Source: Natribacillus halophilus
GTDB lineage: Bacteria; Bacillota; Bacilli; Bacillales; Marinococcaceae
Assembly: GCF_900100185.1 (NCBI RefSeq)
Contig: NZ_FNEN01000009.1
Span: 53,406 to 117,405 of the forward strand
Length of the DNA stretch: 64,000 bases
Direction: 5' to 3'
Part shown: in pieces, positions 37,840 through 47,190 of the stretch
How positions within the stretch are numbered: position 1 is the first letter of the stretch
Layout: each line of letters begins with the position of its first letter
Notes under the pieces: generated by a model
Databases searched by the model: none
What the model saw: only the letters and a program-made list of their open reading frames with translations
Told to the model about the DNA's origin: nothing
Translations under genes and position numbers: made by a program

Positions 37840-39711
37840 ATGAGTGTGATCGTTACATTGGAAGAAACCCTTTCCAACAAAATTGCGGCCGGCGAGGTCG
37901 TTGAACGCCCGGCATCCGTCGTGAAAGAGCTGGTGGAAAACGCGTTGGACGCGGGAAGCACGCGTATTGACATCGAACTGGAAGAAGGGGGGCTCTCGCG
38001 CATTCACGTTTTGGATAACGGGACGGGCATCGACCCGGACGAGGCGGAACAGGCGTTTTTGCGACATGCGACCAGTAAAATCAAAAATGAAGACGATCTC
38101 CAGCAAATCAAGACGCTCGGCTTTCGCGGAGAGGCCCTTCCGAGTATCGCCTCGGTGTCCAAATTGACGATGGAAACCGCGCAGAATCATAAAGCCGGCC
38201 TCCAGCTTCGTTATCAGGGCGGGCGGTTAATCGCGCGGAGCAGGAGCAAAGCGCGACAGGGCACGTCCATCGTCGTCGAGGAGCTTTTTTTCAATACGCC
38301 CGCCCGTCTGAAATACATGAAAACCGTAAACACGGAACTCGGTAAAGCGACAGACATTATTAACCGCACGGCGTTGGCGCGCCCTGATGTATCTTTTCGC
38401 CTCGTTCACAACGGGAAGCCATTGCTCTTCACCAACGGTAAAGGGGACCGGCGCGCCGTCTTATACGCGATTTACGGCAAACAGGTGGCGGAAAATATGC
38501 TCACGGTGTCCAGAAGCTCCGCGGATCATGAACTGAGCGGTTTCATTGCCAAACCGGAAGTCAATCGGGCGAGCCGCCACTATATGAGCGTATTTATCAA
38601 TGGGCGCTACATCAGACATTTCCCGTTTATAAAAGCGATTGAAAGAGCTTACCAAACATTGTTGCCGATCCACCGGTATCCGGTCGTTGTCATCGCGATT
38701 GAAATGAATCCTGTCCTCGTAGATGTCAATGTCCATCCTTCCAAATGGGATGTGCGTGTCAGCAAAGAAGATGAGTTACTCGCCGAAATCAGTGAGATGA
38801 TCCGGGATCGTTTGCAAAAAGAGACGCTCATTCCGGAACCAATCGAGAGCGCTGTGTCGCGATCTTCGGACAAAGCGCCGGAAAAAGCCCAGGAATTGCC
38901 TCTGACGTTTTCCGGGGGCAGCCAACAAGATGAGCCAACATCCTCCAGCTTAAGAGAGAGGGATCATGAACAAACTATAAGGGAAAGCTCCCCGGGCGCG
39001 GAGGAACAGGCTCAGGGTGGTACAGATGAAAAAGCTTATGATCCCTTCGGCCGTGATGATAAGCCAGCGGCGTACGAAGCCCCGGCGCAGTCATACGAAA
39101 CGACGACCGAAAGGTCGGAAGTGACGCGGCGGGTACCGGTCATCTATCCGATCGGTCAGCTGCACGGCACGTATATCCTTGCCCAAAACGAGCAAGGGCT
39201 TTATTTGCTTGATCAACACGCGGCTCAGGAACGCATTCATTATGAATATTACCGGAAACATCTAGGGGAACCGGAACGCGTCAGTCAATCATTGCTCGTC
39301 CCTTTTACGATGACGTTTACACCGGAGGAGAGTGCGAGGATTGAGGAGATGGGTGCTTCGCTGGAAGAGCTTGGCCTGAGCGTGGAACCTTTTGGTGTAC
39401 ACACGTATCGGGTGCTTGCCCATCCAACCTGGATTCCGCGAGGGTTGGAGGAGGAGACGATTCGTGAGTTGATTGCGCAATTGCTCGCTTTGAAACAACC
39501 GGATATCGGCACGTTGCGGGAAGAAGCGGCCGCCTTAACTTCGTGTAAGGGGGCGATCAAAGCCAACCACCATTTAAGTAGGGATGAAATGGTCGCGTTA
39601 TTGGAAGATTTACGCGCGTGCATAGATCCCTTTACCTGTCCGCACGGTCGTCCGATTTATGTTCACATCAGCGGTTATGAACTGGAAAAAATGTTCAAGC
39701 GCGTCATGTAA
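37840..39711 (+). CDS. mutL: DNA mismatch repair endonuclease MutL
   Basis: A 623-residue GHKL ATPase. The N-terminal motifs [15 protein letters not shown] and [10 protein letters not shown] are complete. The C-terminal part carries the metal-binding endonuclease motif [13 protein letters not shown] near residue 460, plus SCKGAIKA and CPHGRPIY. It therefore belongs to the endonuclease-active MutL of MutH-less bacteria. The linker (about residues 335-430) is acidic and variable. AAGGAGGAG precedes the ATG. Confidence 0.96.
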   Translation: MSVIVTLEETLSNKIAAGEVVERPASVVKELVENALDAGSTRIDIELEEGGLSRIHVLDNGTGIDPDEAEQAFLRHATSKIKNEDDLQQIKTLGFRGEALPSIASVSKLTMETAQNHKAGLQLRYQGGRLIARSRSKARQGTSIVVEELFFNTPARLKYMKTVNTELGKATDIINRTALARPDVSFRLVHNGKPLLFTNGKGDRRAVLYAIYGKQVAENMLTVSRSSADHELSGFIAKPEVNRASRHYMSVFINGRYIRHFPFIKAIERAYQTLLPIHRYPVVVIAIEMNPVLVDVNVHPSKWDVRVSKEDELLAEISEMIRDRLQKETLIPEPIESAVSRSSDKAPEKAQELPLTFSGGSQQDEPTSSSLRERDHEQTIRESSPGAEEQAQGGTDEKAYDPFGRDDKPAAYEAPAQSYETTTERSEVTRRVPVIYPIGQLHGTYILAQNEQGLYLLDQHAAQERIHYEYYRKHLGEPERVSQSLLVPFTMTFTPEESARIEEMGASLEELGLSVEPFGVHTYRVLAHPTWIPRGLEEETIRELIAQLLALKQPDIGTLREEAAALTSCKGAIKANHHLSRDEMVALLEDLRACIDPFTCPHGRPIYVHISGYELEKMFKRVM

Positions 39712-39804
39712 ACGTAACAGACAAGAAAAGTCATCGCTTCGTCACAGCTGTTATTGCCTTTTTTTGTTAGAATAAAATTAATAGGAGAAAAAGGAGAGAA
39801 ACGC

Positions 39805-39915
39805 ATGACAGGAACAGACCTCGTCGCCATTATCGGTATTTCATTTTTTGCCGTTGCCGTCGCCGTGATTATGACACTGGTTCTTTTCAAAATGGCAACC
39901 TCAGACAAGAATTAA
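39805..39915 (+). CDS. 36-residue single-span membrane peptide
   Basis: An ATG with AAAGGAGAG nine bases upstream opens a 37-codon frame. The peptide starts MTGTDLVAIIG, has one hydrophobic span (about residues 6-29) and ends KMATSDKN. A TG-T-TAGAAT extended -10 lies just upstream at 39765-39773, and a perfect terminator begins five bases after the stop. Own promoter, own binding site and own terminator argue for a real gene. I do not recognise the family. Confidence 0.7.
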   Translation: MTGTDLVAIIGISFFAVAVAVIMTLVLFKMATSDKN

Positions 39916-39919
39916 CCCC

Positions 39920-39954
39920 AAAAATAAGGTGTGCAGCCCGCACACCTTATTTTT
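39920..39954 (+). terminator. Intrinsic terminator after the 36-residue peptide gene
   Basis: AAAAATAAGGTGTGC (39920-39934) and GCACACCTTATTTTT (39940-39954), a 15-bp perfect stem with a five-base loop. Confidence 0.92.
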
Positions 39955-39977
39955 GATTTGAGAGAAGGAAAGAATAC

Positions 39978-40784
39978 ATGTACACTAGGGGCATGGAAGA
40001 CAAGCTCATAACGACGAGTGTTTCACCGACTCCCGAGATGATCGAGCGTGCTTATCAATTGGCTACTCGCTTTCAATGCCCTTTCGAGGAGCGTTTGCAC
40101 AAAACGATGAACGCTTTTTTGCGAAAGGCCGACAAGGTTTATATGGTAGGAAAACTCGGACGGGATATGCTTTATACCGCAGATAGCGAGCAACCGTTTT
40201 TTTTCCACCCGAGCATGGCCAAGATTCGTGTTCAACGTATGCTCAGCGGAGAAGTTGATCCCCTCGTTTCCATCGCGCAATTGCGTCCGGGGGATGATTT
40301 CCTCGATTTAACGCTTGGTCTCGGGGCTGACAGCATCGTCGCAAGCCACGCCGTCGCTCCCGCCGGAAATGTGGTCGGGGTGGAGAAAAATCCCTTTATC
40401 GCGGAAGTTGTCGCCCAGGGTCTTAAGCACTGGGATGAAGACGTACCGGGATTGAATGAGGCGATGCGAAGCATAATGGTTGTGCAGCAAGATCATTTGG
40501 CTTACTTAAGAGCACTCAAGGACCGTTCCTTTGACACTGTTTATGTTGACCCCATGTTCAGGGAAGCCCGAGTTCATTCTGCCCATTTAACGCCACTGCG
40601 TTTCTGGGCTGAGGACGAAAAGGTTACAAAAGACGTCCTCAAGGAAGCGAAGAGAGTGGCAAGACGGGCGGTTGTGCTAAAGGCAGAGCGGGGGAGCCAA
40701 ATCTTTACGCGCTTAGGTTTTCCGGAGATTAAGAAACACCGCAGTGTCTCTTATGGAGCGATGCCGGCGGAAAGGGGCAGGTGA
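39978..40784 (+). CDS. Class I SAM-dependent methyltransferase (RsmJ/DUF548-like)
   Basis: A 268-residue protein with the SAM-binding motif FLDLTLGLGADSIVASH near residue 114, the acidic loop VVGVEKNPF, and the catalytic-region VYVDPMFREA. It resembles the family that includes 16S rRNA m2G1516 methyltransferase RsmJ. The substrate here is not shown. It directly precedes miaA and its TGA overlaps the miaA ATG, so the two are co-translated. Confidence 0.75.
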   Translation: MYTRGMEDKLITTSVSPTPEMIERAYQLATRFQCPFEERLHKTMNAFLRKADKVYMVGKLGRDMLYTADSEQPFFFHPSMAKIRVQRMLSGEVDPLVSIAQLRPGDDFLDLTLGLGADSIVASHAVAPAGNVVGVEKNPFIAEVVAQGLKHWDEDVPGLNEAMRSIMVVQQDHLAYLRALKDRSFDTVYVDPMFREARVHSAHLTPLRFWAEDEKVTKDVLKEAKRVARRAVVLKAERGSQIFTRLGFPEIKKHRSVSYGAMPAERGR

Positions 40785-41737
40785 TGGAAAAGAAACCGTT
40801 AATCGTCATTGTAGGACCGACCGCGGTTGGGAAAACACACGCTGGTATCGAGGTGGCGAAAACATTCGCAGGCGAAATTATAAACGGGGATGCTTTCCAG
40901 GTCTATCGAGGGCTGGATATTGGAACGGCGAAAGCATCGACAGAAGAACAGGATGGCGTCCCTCACCATCTGATCGACATCCTTGCACCGACCGATACAT
41001 ATTCAGCTGCCCAGTTTCGCCGCGACGCCATCCAAAAAATCGACGAGATCGACGGCCGCGGCCATGTGCCGGTAATCGTTGGTGGGACGGGAATGTACAT
41101 CAAAGGGATAACCTCCGATTGGTCATTTAACGATGTAGCGGGCGATGAGCAGTTCCGAAAACGATTGGAAGCACGCGGGGAGGAAGAAGTGGGAGCCCAG
41201 AAACTTCACGAGGAACTGGCCCTCCATGATCCGGACGCGGCCAAACGGATCCATCCTCGTAATGTGCGTAAGATCATCCGCGCCCTTGAGCTTATTTACG
41301 CCGGAAAGCCTGCCCCCGCTCCGGTGACGCGTGACGATGGGCAACCAGGCTCGCATCAGGTGCTGATGATCGGATTGACGATGGAACGCGCAACCCTTTA
41401 CGAGCGCATTGAGGCCCGCGTTGAGCACATGCTTGCCGAAGGCTTGCTCTCGGAAGTGTCCGCCTTATACGAGGCGGGGATTCGCCATACGCAGGCGATG
41501 AAAGGCATCGGATATAAGGAACTCGTCGCCTACCTTGACGGAGATTGCTCATTCGAGGAAGCAGTGACGCAATTAAAAAGAAATTCAAGAAGATTTGCGA
41601 AAAGACAACTCACCTGGTTTCGGAACAAGGAAAACGTAACGTGGTTTGAGGTCCGGGAAGGCGAAGAAAAGAAGCTCATCGATAAAATATGTACACATCT
41701 TGCAGGAAAATGGGCAAACACGTCGAAAGATTACTGA
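40784..41737 (+). CDS. miaA: tRNA dimethylallyltransferase
   Basis: A 317-residue enzyme that transfers the dimethylallyl group to A37 of tRNAs reading UNN codons. The P-loop GPTAVGKT is at residues 10-17, with [25 protein letters not shown] and [13 protein letters not shown] downstream. ATG 40784 follows AAAGGGG; GTG 40781 is possible. It acts before MiaB (31592) and precedes hfq as in most bacteria. Confidence 0.96.
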   Translation: MEKKPLIVIVGPTAVGKTHAGIEVAKTFAGEIINGDAFQVYRGLDIGTAKASTEEQDGVPHHLIDILAPTDTYSAAQFRRDAIQKIDEIDGRGHVPVIVGGTGMYIKGITSDWSFNDVAGDEQFRKRLEARGEEEVGAQKLHEELALHDPDAAKRIHPRNVRKIIRALELIYAGKPAPAPVTRDDGQPGSHQVLMIGLTMERATLYERIEARVEHMLAEGLLSEVSALYEAGIRHTQAMKGIGYKELVAYLDGDCSFEEAVTQLKRNSRRFAKRQLTWFRNKENVTWFEVREGEEKKLIDKICTHLAGKWANTSKDY

Positions 41738-41774
41738 TAAGGCAAAGAGATGTATGAAAAGGGGGAAGAGCAAG

Positions 41775-42011
41775 ATGAAAAATGTCAATATTCAAGATCA
41801 ATTCCTGAATACGTTAAGAAAGGATAACATTCCGATCACGATTTTTCTCACCAACGGTTTTCAACTTCGGGGTTTTCTGAAAGCCTTTGACAACTTTACC
41901 GTCGTCATTGACACGGATGGGAAGCAACAGATGGTATATAAGCACGCGATCTCGACGTTTGCTCCGCAGCGAAATGTGGAACTCCAATTGGAGCCGAAAG
42001 AGCAAAGCTAG
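41775..42011 (+). CDS. hfq: RNA-binding protein Hfq
   Basis: A 78-residue Sm-like protein that forms hexamers and binds small RNAs. The Sm1 motif ([19 protein letters not shown]) and the Sm2 motif ([11 protein letters not shown]) are present. ATG 41775 follows GGGGGAAG and gives the expected N-terminus NIQDQFLN. The longer open frame reaching back into miaA is not conserved. It ends just before a bidirectional terminator. Confidence 0.96.
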   Translation: MKNVNIQDQFLNTLRKDNIPITIFLTNGFQLRGFLKAFDNFTVVIDTDGKQQMVYKHAISTFAPQRNVELQLEPKEQS

Positions 42012-42013
42012 AA

Positions 42014-42043
42014 AAGACTCCGCCTTTTAAAGCGCGGAGTCTT
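42014..42043. terminator. Hairpin between hfq and convergent recombinase gene
   Basis: AAGACTCCGC (42014-42023) and GCGGAGTCTT (42034-42043). The T run is on the minus strand (complement of GAAAAG), so it serves mainly the recombinase gene. Confidence 0.7.
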
Positions 42044-43028
42044 AGGTGTGTTCATTCACATAGTCCTGGTAACGGAACAGCACGAGTGGGGAATGTAAAC
42101 CGAGCGTTTCCTGAATGGCTTCGAGGGAATGGCCACGCCTGAGCGCAGATACAATATAGGTATGGCGGAAATGCCGCGCGCTTTTTCCCGGCGGCAAACC
42201 GGCCCGCCTCGCTTCTTCGCGAATCATCTTTTGCATGGCGACGATCGTCAGTCGTTTCGGTTCGTCATTTTCATAAGACCAGCGGTACGTTTGTTTTTGG
42301 AAATCAAACGCGACAAACAAAGGATGGCGCTCACCCGGATAAGGACGGACCGGCTTGGGAATCACCTTTATGTAACGGTTAAGGTCCCGGCGATCCGATT
42401 TGGAAAGGCGGAGCACTCTTGCCTGCACTTCACTGTCAGTGGGGGAAATCGAAATCGTCCCCGTTCCGAAATTGACATCATCGAGGCTCAGGCTATGCAG
42501 TTCCTGCAGGCGCAGGCCGTGATGAAGAAGCAGTTGGATCATCGCTTTGTTGCGGGGAGCCAAGAGGGGCCTTGCCTGTCTTTGCTCTTCGCTTAAGCCG
42601 AGATCGGAGTCAAGACTTTGAAATAAACGGGTGAGGTCGTTTTGCGTTAGTAAATCGTCCTTGCTGATCGCTTCATCGGCTGCGGGAGGGAGCTGAACGT
42701 TTCGCATAAGGTTTGTTGTGGTGTGCCCGTGCGTTTGCGATAAAAACAGGAAATAGCGCCGCAAAACCGCCGCGATTCGCTTCGTTGTTTTGCGGTTGTA
42801 CGCGCGTGTTTCCATTAAATATGTAAAATAATCTTCCAGAATGATCGCTTCCACCGGATGGAGGTTCGTTACTTTGCGGTCGGCATGAATCGCGGCAAAG
42901 CTGTAAAAATCGGCGAGATCATAGGCGTATCTTCGAATCGTTGAAGATTTACGCCCCCGGGATATTAAAAACTCAAGAAACTCAAGCGCCTCTGTCGGCA
43001 ATTTCTCTTTTTGCGGAATCAAACCCAT
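42042..43028 (-). CDS. Stand-alone tyrosine recombinase (XerC/D-like)
   Basis: About 328 residues: an N-terminal SAM-like DNA-binding domain (EALEFLEFLISRGRKSSTIRRYAYDLADFY) and a C-terminal catalytic domain. All key residues can be read: Arg in HHGLRLQEL, a Lys-containing beta region, His-Phe-Arg-His in SARHFRHTY, His in LGLHSPL and the nucleophile Tyr in RYQDYV. It lies between hfq and spoVK on the opposite strand with no phage genes nearby. The start is uncertain: ATG 43028 is one base after AAGGAGG, and TTG 43022 has better spacing. Upstream codons run through a heptanucleotide repeat and are not conserved. Confidence 0.85.
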   Translation of the reverse strand: MGLIPQKEKLPTEALEFLEFLISRGRKSSTIRRYAYDLADFYSFAAIHADRKVTNLHPVEAIILEDYFTYLMETRAYNRKTTKRIAAVLRRYFLFLSQTHGHTTTNLMRNVQLPPAADEAISKDDLLTQNDLTRLFQSLDSDLGLSEEQRQARPLLAPRNKAMIQLLLHHGLRLQELHSLSLDDVNFGTGTISISPTDSEVQARVLRLSKSDRRDLNRYIKVIPKPVRPYPGERHPLFVAFDFQKQTYRWSYENDEPKRLTIVAMQKMIREEARRAGLPPGKSARHFRHTYIVSALRRGHSLEAIQETLGLHSPLVLFRYQDYVNEHT

Positions 43029-43030
43029 CC

Positions 43031-43070
43031 CTCCTTTTCCGGCCTCCGGCTTCCGACCTCTGACCTCCGG
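43031..43070 (-). repeat. Heptanucleotide tandem repeat, locus 2
   Basis: On the minus strand: CCGGAGG, TCAGAGG, TCGGAAG, CCGGAGG, CCGGAAA in seven-base register (consensus YCRGARG, as at 5471-5523). It lies right upstream of the recombinase gene and contributes to its ribosome binding site. Confidence 0.7.
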
Positions 43071-43153
43071 ATTCACACATCTACCCTCCCGTGCGTAAAC
43101 TATGGGCAGATGCCCTGATAGATCATCCATAGAGAGAAGGGGAGGGGGTTCGC

Positions 43154-44062
43154 GTGAACGCACAAACGTCGAAATCGCGTATTCGTGTATTAATCCAGGA
43201 CCGTGAACGTGATCAACAGCAACGAGAGGCCATGCTTGCTGATCCTGATCACTATATATTACAGAAAGCTGAGAAACAGCTGTATAAACTCGTCGGTGTC
43301 AACGAATTAAAAACGTTCATTCGTGAAATCTATGCCTGGATTCATATTAACCGCTGTCGCGAAAAACATCAATTAAAAACGAAACAACAATCGATGCATA
43401 TGATTTTCAAGGGAAGCCCGGGCACAGGCAAAACGACGGCTGCCCGTTTACTCGGGGAGATGTTTCGGGAACTCGGTTTTTTGGAGAAAGGTCATTTCAT
43501 CGAAGCGGAACGGGGGGATCTTGTCGGCGAATATATCGGCCAAACGGCACAAAAGACGAAGGCTTTAGTGCAAAAAGCCGAAGGCGGGATTCTGTTTGTT
43601 GATGAGGCATACGCCCTTGCCAGAGGGGGAGAGAAGGACTTTGGCAAAGAAGCGGTGGACACACTCGTCAAAGCGATGGACGATAATCTCCACCCGTTTG
43701 TGCTCATCCTGGCCGGCTATTCAACGGAAATGAATCGCTTTTTGAATATGAATCCGGGTCTGCCTTCACGTTTTCCCGTGCAGCTCGAATTTCCCGACTT
43801 TACAACCGAACAGTTGCTGGAAATTGCAGAAAATATGCTGGGCGAGCGTGAATATATCTGGACATCGGCAGCAAAGGAACAAATGGAGAAAAAAATCCAG
43901 TTGCGTCGCGCCGGGAAGACTGAACACTCATTCAGTAACGGCCGCTACATTCGCAATGAAATCGAGCAGGCCATTCGCTACCATGCGGTGCGAACGATGC
44001 GGGAAAAGAAGGAACACGATAAAGAAGCGCTCAAAACTTTAATCGGTGCTGATTTTAAATAG
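43154..44062 (+). CDS. spoVK: AAA-family stage V sporulation protein K
   Basis: A 302-residue AAA ATPase, close to the CbbX group. Walker A GSPGTGKTT is near residue 89, Walker B GILFVDEAYAL near residue 149, and the arginine-finger region is MNPGLPSRFPV. B. subtilis SpoVK is made in the mother cell and is needed for spore maturation. GTG 43154 follows GGGAGGGGG. It keeps the B. subtilis order before hflX. Confidence 0.92.
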   Translation: MNAQTSKSRIRVLIQDRERDQQQREAMLADPDHYILQKAEKQLYKLVGVNELKTFIREIYAWIHINRCREKHQLKTKQQSMHMIFKGSPGTGKTTAARLLGEMFRELGFLEKGHFIEAERGDLVGEYIGQTAQKTKALVQKAEGGILFVDEAYALARGGEKDFGKEAVDTLVKAMDDNLHPFVLILAGYSTEMNRFLNMNPGLPSRFPVQLEFPDFTTEQLLEIAENMLGEREYIWTSAAKEQMEKKIQLRRAGKTEHSFSNGRYIRNEIEQAIRYHAVRTMREKKEHDKEALKTLIGADFK

Positions 44063-44077
44063 CGGGAGGAATGATTT

Positions 44078-45331
44078 TTGGAAAGAGTGATCGTCACAGC
44101 AGTGATCGATGAACGGGAAAGGGAGACCGATGCCCGCGCCTCTTTGGCGGAATTAAAAAGTCTGGTGACCACGGCAGGGGGGACGGTGATGGCGACGGCG
44201 ACCCAAAATCGTCCGGCCCCTGACGTTTCGACATATGTTGGCAAAGGAAAGGCGGAGGAAATTCAAACGCTCGTGGAAGAGTGGGAAGCGGACGTTGTCG
44301 TCGTTAACGGCGAATTGTCTCCCCGGCAAGGGCAGTCGCTCACCGCGAGAACAACCGCCCGCGTGATTGACCGCACACAATTGATTCTGGATATTTTTGC
44401 GGATCGTGCGCGCACGAAAGAGGGGCGTATTCAGGTTGAGCTGGCCCAACTGACGTATTTACTTCCGAGGTTGCGCGGGCAAGGGGAGTCCCTTTCACGC
44501 CTGGGCGCCGGTATCGGAACGCGCGGACCCGGTGAAACGAAGCTGGAAACGGACCGCCGTCATATCCGGGGAAGAATGGATGAGTTAAAAAAAGATTTAC
44601 GACGGATTCGCAAACATCGTTCCACGATTCGTGAGCAAAAAGATCGGCTCAACCAGCCGCAATTTACCCTTGTCGGCTATACGAACAGTGGAAAGACGAC
44701 GCTTTTAAATGCATTAACGAACGAAGACGCGTTGGCGGAAGATTTATTATTTGCCACTTTGGATCCCTTAACACGGGGGTTGCGTTTGCCCTCGGGCTTA
44801 TCGGCACGAGTCAGTGATACCGTCGGCTTCATAAGGGGATTGCCGACGACCTTAATCGCGGCTTTCCGGGCGACGTTGGAGGAGGTGACGGATGCCGATA
44901 TCCTCATCCATGTTATTGACGCCACCAGTCCGGAAGCAGAATCCGAAAAGCAAACCGTACTCCAGTTGTTAAATGAGCTCGGTGCCGGTGAGATTCCGGT
45001 CATAACGGTGATGAATAAGGCCGAAACCCTCGATGAGGGAACGGTTCCGATCGTGAATGTTGATCGCCCGTGGTTGTATGTGAGCGCAAAAGAACATCAC
45101 CATATCGGGGATCTCCACAGGGTGATGGAAGATGAATTGAGCAAGCAAATGGCCTTTTACGCCATTCATATTCCGGCCAGTAACGGCCGCCTTCTGCACA
45201 CTATACGGCAAACGACGCTCGTGCAATCGGAAACGTTTGACGAAGAAAAAGAAATGTACAAGCTTGAAGGGTACGCATTCGAGGGCCATCCGCAAGTCGA
45301 GCGCCTGAAAAAAGAAGGACAGGAACCGTAA
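44078..45331 (+). CDS. hflX: Ribosome-associated GTPase HflX
   Basis: A 417-residue GTPase that splits stalled 70S ribosomes under stress. An N-terminal HflX domain (TYVGKGKAEEI, RPAPDVS) is followed by a coiled coil with GRGPGETKLETDRR-type residues. G1 is GYTNSGKTT, G3 DTVGF and G4 NKAE. TTG 44078 is seven bases after GGGAGGA. It follows spoVK as ynbA does in B. subtilis. Confidence 0.95.
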   Translation: MERVIVTAVIDERERETDARASLAELKSLVTTAGGTVMATATQNRPAPDVSTYVGKGKAEEIQTLVEEWEADVVVVNGELSPRQGQSLTARTTARVIDRTQLILDIFADRARTKEGRIQVELAQLTYLLPRLRGQGESLSRLGAGIGTRGPGETKLETDRRHIRGRMDELKKDLRRIRKHRSTIREQKDRLNQPQFTLVGYTNSGKTTLLNALTNEDALAEDLLFATLDPLTRGLRLPSGLSARVSDTVGFIRGLPTTLIAAFRATLEEVTDADILIHVIDATSPEAESEKQTVLQLLNELGAGEIPVITVMNKAETLDEGTVPIVNVDRPWLYVSAKEHHHIGDLHRVMEDELSKQMAFYAIHIPASNGRLLHTIRQTTLVQSETFDEEKEMYKLEGYAFEGHPQVERLKKEGQEP

Positions 45332-45358
45332 AACAGCAGCAATGAAACGTCAAAGTAA

Positions 45359-45800
45359 AACTATTTTCAAATGGGCAGTATGAACCCCCAAATGGCAGAT
45401 GTGTTGCTCCGAGAGGGATCAGAAGCGAGCTGTGAACCCTCAAACGGCAGTTGAGATGTCCCGAGAGGGATCAGAAGAGCGATGTAATCCCTCAGGCGCC
45501 AGTTAAGCCGTCCCCGAGAGGGATCAGAAGAGCGATGTAATCCCTCAGGCGCCAGTTGAGCCGTCCCAAGAGGGATCAGAAGAGCGATGTAATCCCTCAG
45601 ACGCCAGTTGAGCCGTCCCGAGAGGGATCAGAAGAGCGATGTAATCCCTCAGGCGCCAGTTGAGATGCCCCGAGAGGGATCAGAAGAGCGACGTAATCCC
45701 TCGAACGCCAGTTGAGCCGCCCCGAGAGGGATTAGAAGCGACCTGTGAATCCCCAAACGGCAGATGAGGGGGTTCCGAAGGGGTCAAAAGGCTATATGAT
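45359..45800 (-). repeat. Tandem array of 52-bp hairpin units (hflX-ynbB locus)
   Basis: The landmark GAGAGGGATCAGAAG or close variants recurs at 45411, 45463, 45516, 45568, 45620, 45672, 45724 and weakly near 45777, 52-53 bases apart. An eroded copy precedes it near 45359. Each unit has GAGGGAT and ATCCCTC about 15 bases apart, which can pair, and then GGCGCCAGTTGAG. The reverse complement matches the array at 25897-26116. It fills the 511-base gap between hflX and ynbB and has no open frame of note. Confidence 0.92.
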
Positions 45801-45842
45801 ACCTCAATAAGGAAAAATTGTTAAAAAGGAAGACATCACATA

Positions 45843-47105
45843 ATGGATACGACACAATTACACAATCAGAGAAAAATCTCGCGCTGGCTGGCTGAGATCG
45901 AGGAACAATGGTATCCCCTCCATCGGGAAATCGAAGACATTGTGGAAAGCAATCAGGAAAAGCTCCTCAAGGCTTATCAGGCCGAAAACATCTCCAGCCA
46001 TCATTTGCAGGGCTCAGATGGATATGGCTACGACGATGCTGGCCGGGAAGCCCTCGAACAAGTCTATGCCAGGGCTTTCGGCACGGAAGCAGCCCTTGTG
46101 CGGCCGCAATTTGTCTCCGGAACGCACGCGATTACTGCCGCTTTGTTTGGCAACCTTCGTCCTGGCGATGAAATCGTCTACGCAAGCGGCGATCCGTACG
46201 AAACGATGAAAGAAGTCCTCGGACTTGTCGGAAACAGCCCCGGCCATTTTGGCGAGTATGACATACACACGCGTGTCCTCCCGTTAACTTCAACCGGCCA
46301 TGTTAATCTTGAGCATTTGCCTGACGTCGTCAATGAAAAGACGAAATGGGTTGTATTACAACGTTCCCGCGGCTATGACGAACGTCCGTCGATTCCCATT
46401 GCTTCGCTTGCGCAGCAGATTCAATACATCAAGACCCGTTGGCCTGAGGTGCACATATTTATCGATAATTGTTATGGCGAATTCGTGGAAAAAAACGAAC
46501 CGGGAGACATCGGGGCGGACTTAATCGCGGGCTCGCTCATTAAAAATCCCGGAGGCGGGTTAGCGAAAACAGGCGGCTACATCGCCGGAAAGAAGCGGTT
46601 CGTCGAACAGGCAGCTTCGCGCTTAAGCGCGCCGGGGATCGGTTTGGAAGCGGGCGCGACCGGTGGATTTCTCAACGAGGCGTTGCAAGGCTTTTTTCTC
46701 GCCCCCATGATTGTGGGCGAAGCGTTAAAAGGCGCCCATTTTACGGCCGCTCTGCTACAAAAGGCAGGTTTGCAGACAAGCCCGGATCCATTTACAGAGC
46801 GGACGGATTTGATTCAATCACTGACGTTTACACATCGCGATGCCATGATCACTTTTTGCCAAAGCATCCAGAAGCACTCTCCAATCGACGCTTACGCCGC
46901 ACCGATTCCCGGGCCCTTGCCCGGTTATGAAGGGGAAGTGATCATGGCGGCCGGCACATTCGTCCAGGGGGCGAGCATTGAACTTAGCGCTGACGGGCCT
47001 GTAAAGCCGCCTTATATCGCTTACGTGCAAGGGGGTCTCTCTTTCGCCCACGTAAAAATCGCCGTCGTTCACGCTCTCGATGATATGTTAAGTAATTTCA
47101 CATGA
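45843..47105 (+). CDS. ynbB: PLP-dependent methionine gamma-lyase-related protein YnbB
   Basis: A 420-residue fold-type I PLP enzyme of the family annotated as aluminium resistance or methionine gamma-lyase-like. Features are QGSDGYGYDDAGREALEQV, the Asp-bearing HIFIDNCYGEF strand, and the lysine in AGSLIKNPGGGLAKTGGYIAG that should hold the cofactor. Its physiological substrate is uncertain. It lies between hflX and glnR as in B. subtilis. AAGGAAG precedes the ATG. Confidence 0.88.
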   Translation: MDTTQLHNQRKISRWLAEIEEQWYPLHREIEDIVESNQEKLLKAYQAENISSHHLQGSDGYGYDDAGREALEQVYARAFGTEAALVRPQFVSGTHAITAALFGNLRPGDEIVYASGDPYETMKEVLGLVGNSPGHFGEYDIHTRVLPLTSTGHVNLEHLPDVVNEKTKWVVLQRSRGYDERPSIPIASLAQQIQYIKTRWPEVHIFIDNCYGEFVEKNEPGDIGADLIAGSLIKNPGGGLAKTGGYIAGKKRFVEQAASRLSAPGIGLEAGATGGFLNEALQGFFLAPMIVGEALKGAHFTAALLQKAGLQTSPDPFTERTDLIQSLTFTHRDAMITFCQSIQKHSPIDAYAAPIPGPLPGYEGEVIMAAGTFVQGASIELSADGPVKPPYIAYVQGGLSFAHVKIAVVHALDDMLSNFT

Positions 47106-47118
47106 ATTGATAAAAAAG

Positions 47119-47147
47119 TTGACATGAATATCATATTCACTTATAAT
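47119..47147 (+). promoter_or_regulatory. Consensus sigma-A promoter of glnRA with palindrome in spacer
   Basis: TTGACA (47119-47124) and TATAAT (47142-47147), both perfect, are 17 bases apart. The spacer contains TGAATATcATATTCA (47125-47139), a perfect odd palindrome. It does not fit the GlnR/TnrA consensus TGTNA-N7-TNACA well, but its placement suggests an operator. Confidence 0.8.
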
Positions 47148-47190
47148 CAATCTATATTCAAGGTTGGATGTGAATGAAAGGAGGAGACAA

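Noticed and set aside
45359..45800. CRISPR array
   Set aside because: Units are regularly spaced, but the whole 52-bp unit repeats, including the part that would be a spacer. No cas genes are nearby.
47106..47190. Canonical GlnR/TnrA site
   Set aside because: The best alignment to TGTNA-N7-TNACA has three mismatches, so only the palindrome is reported.
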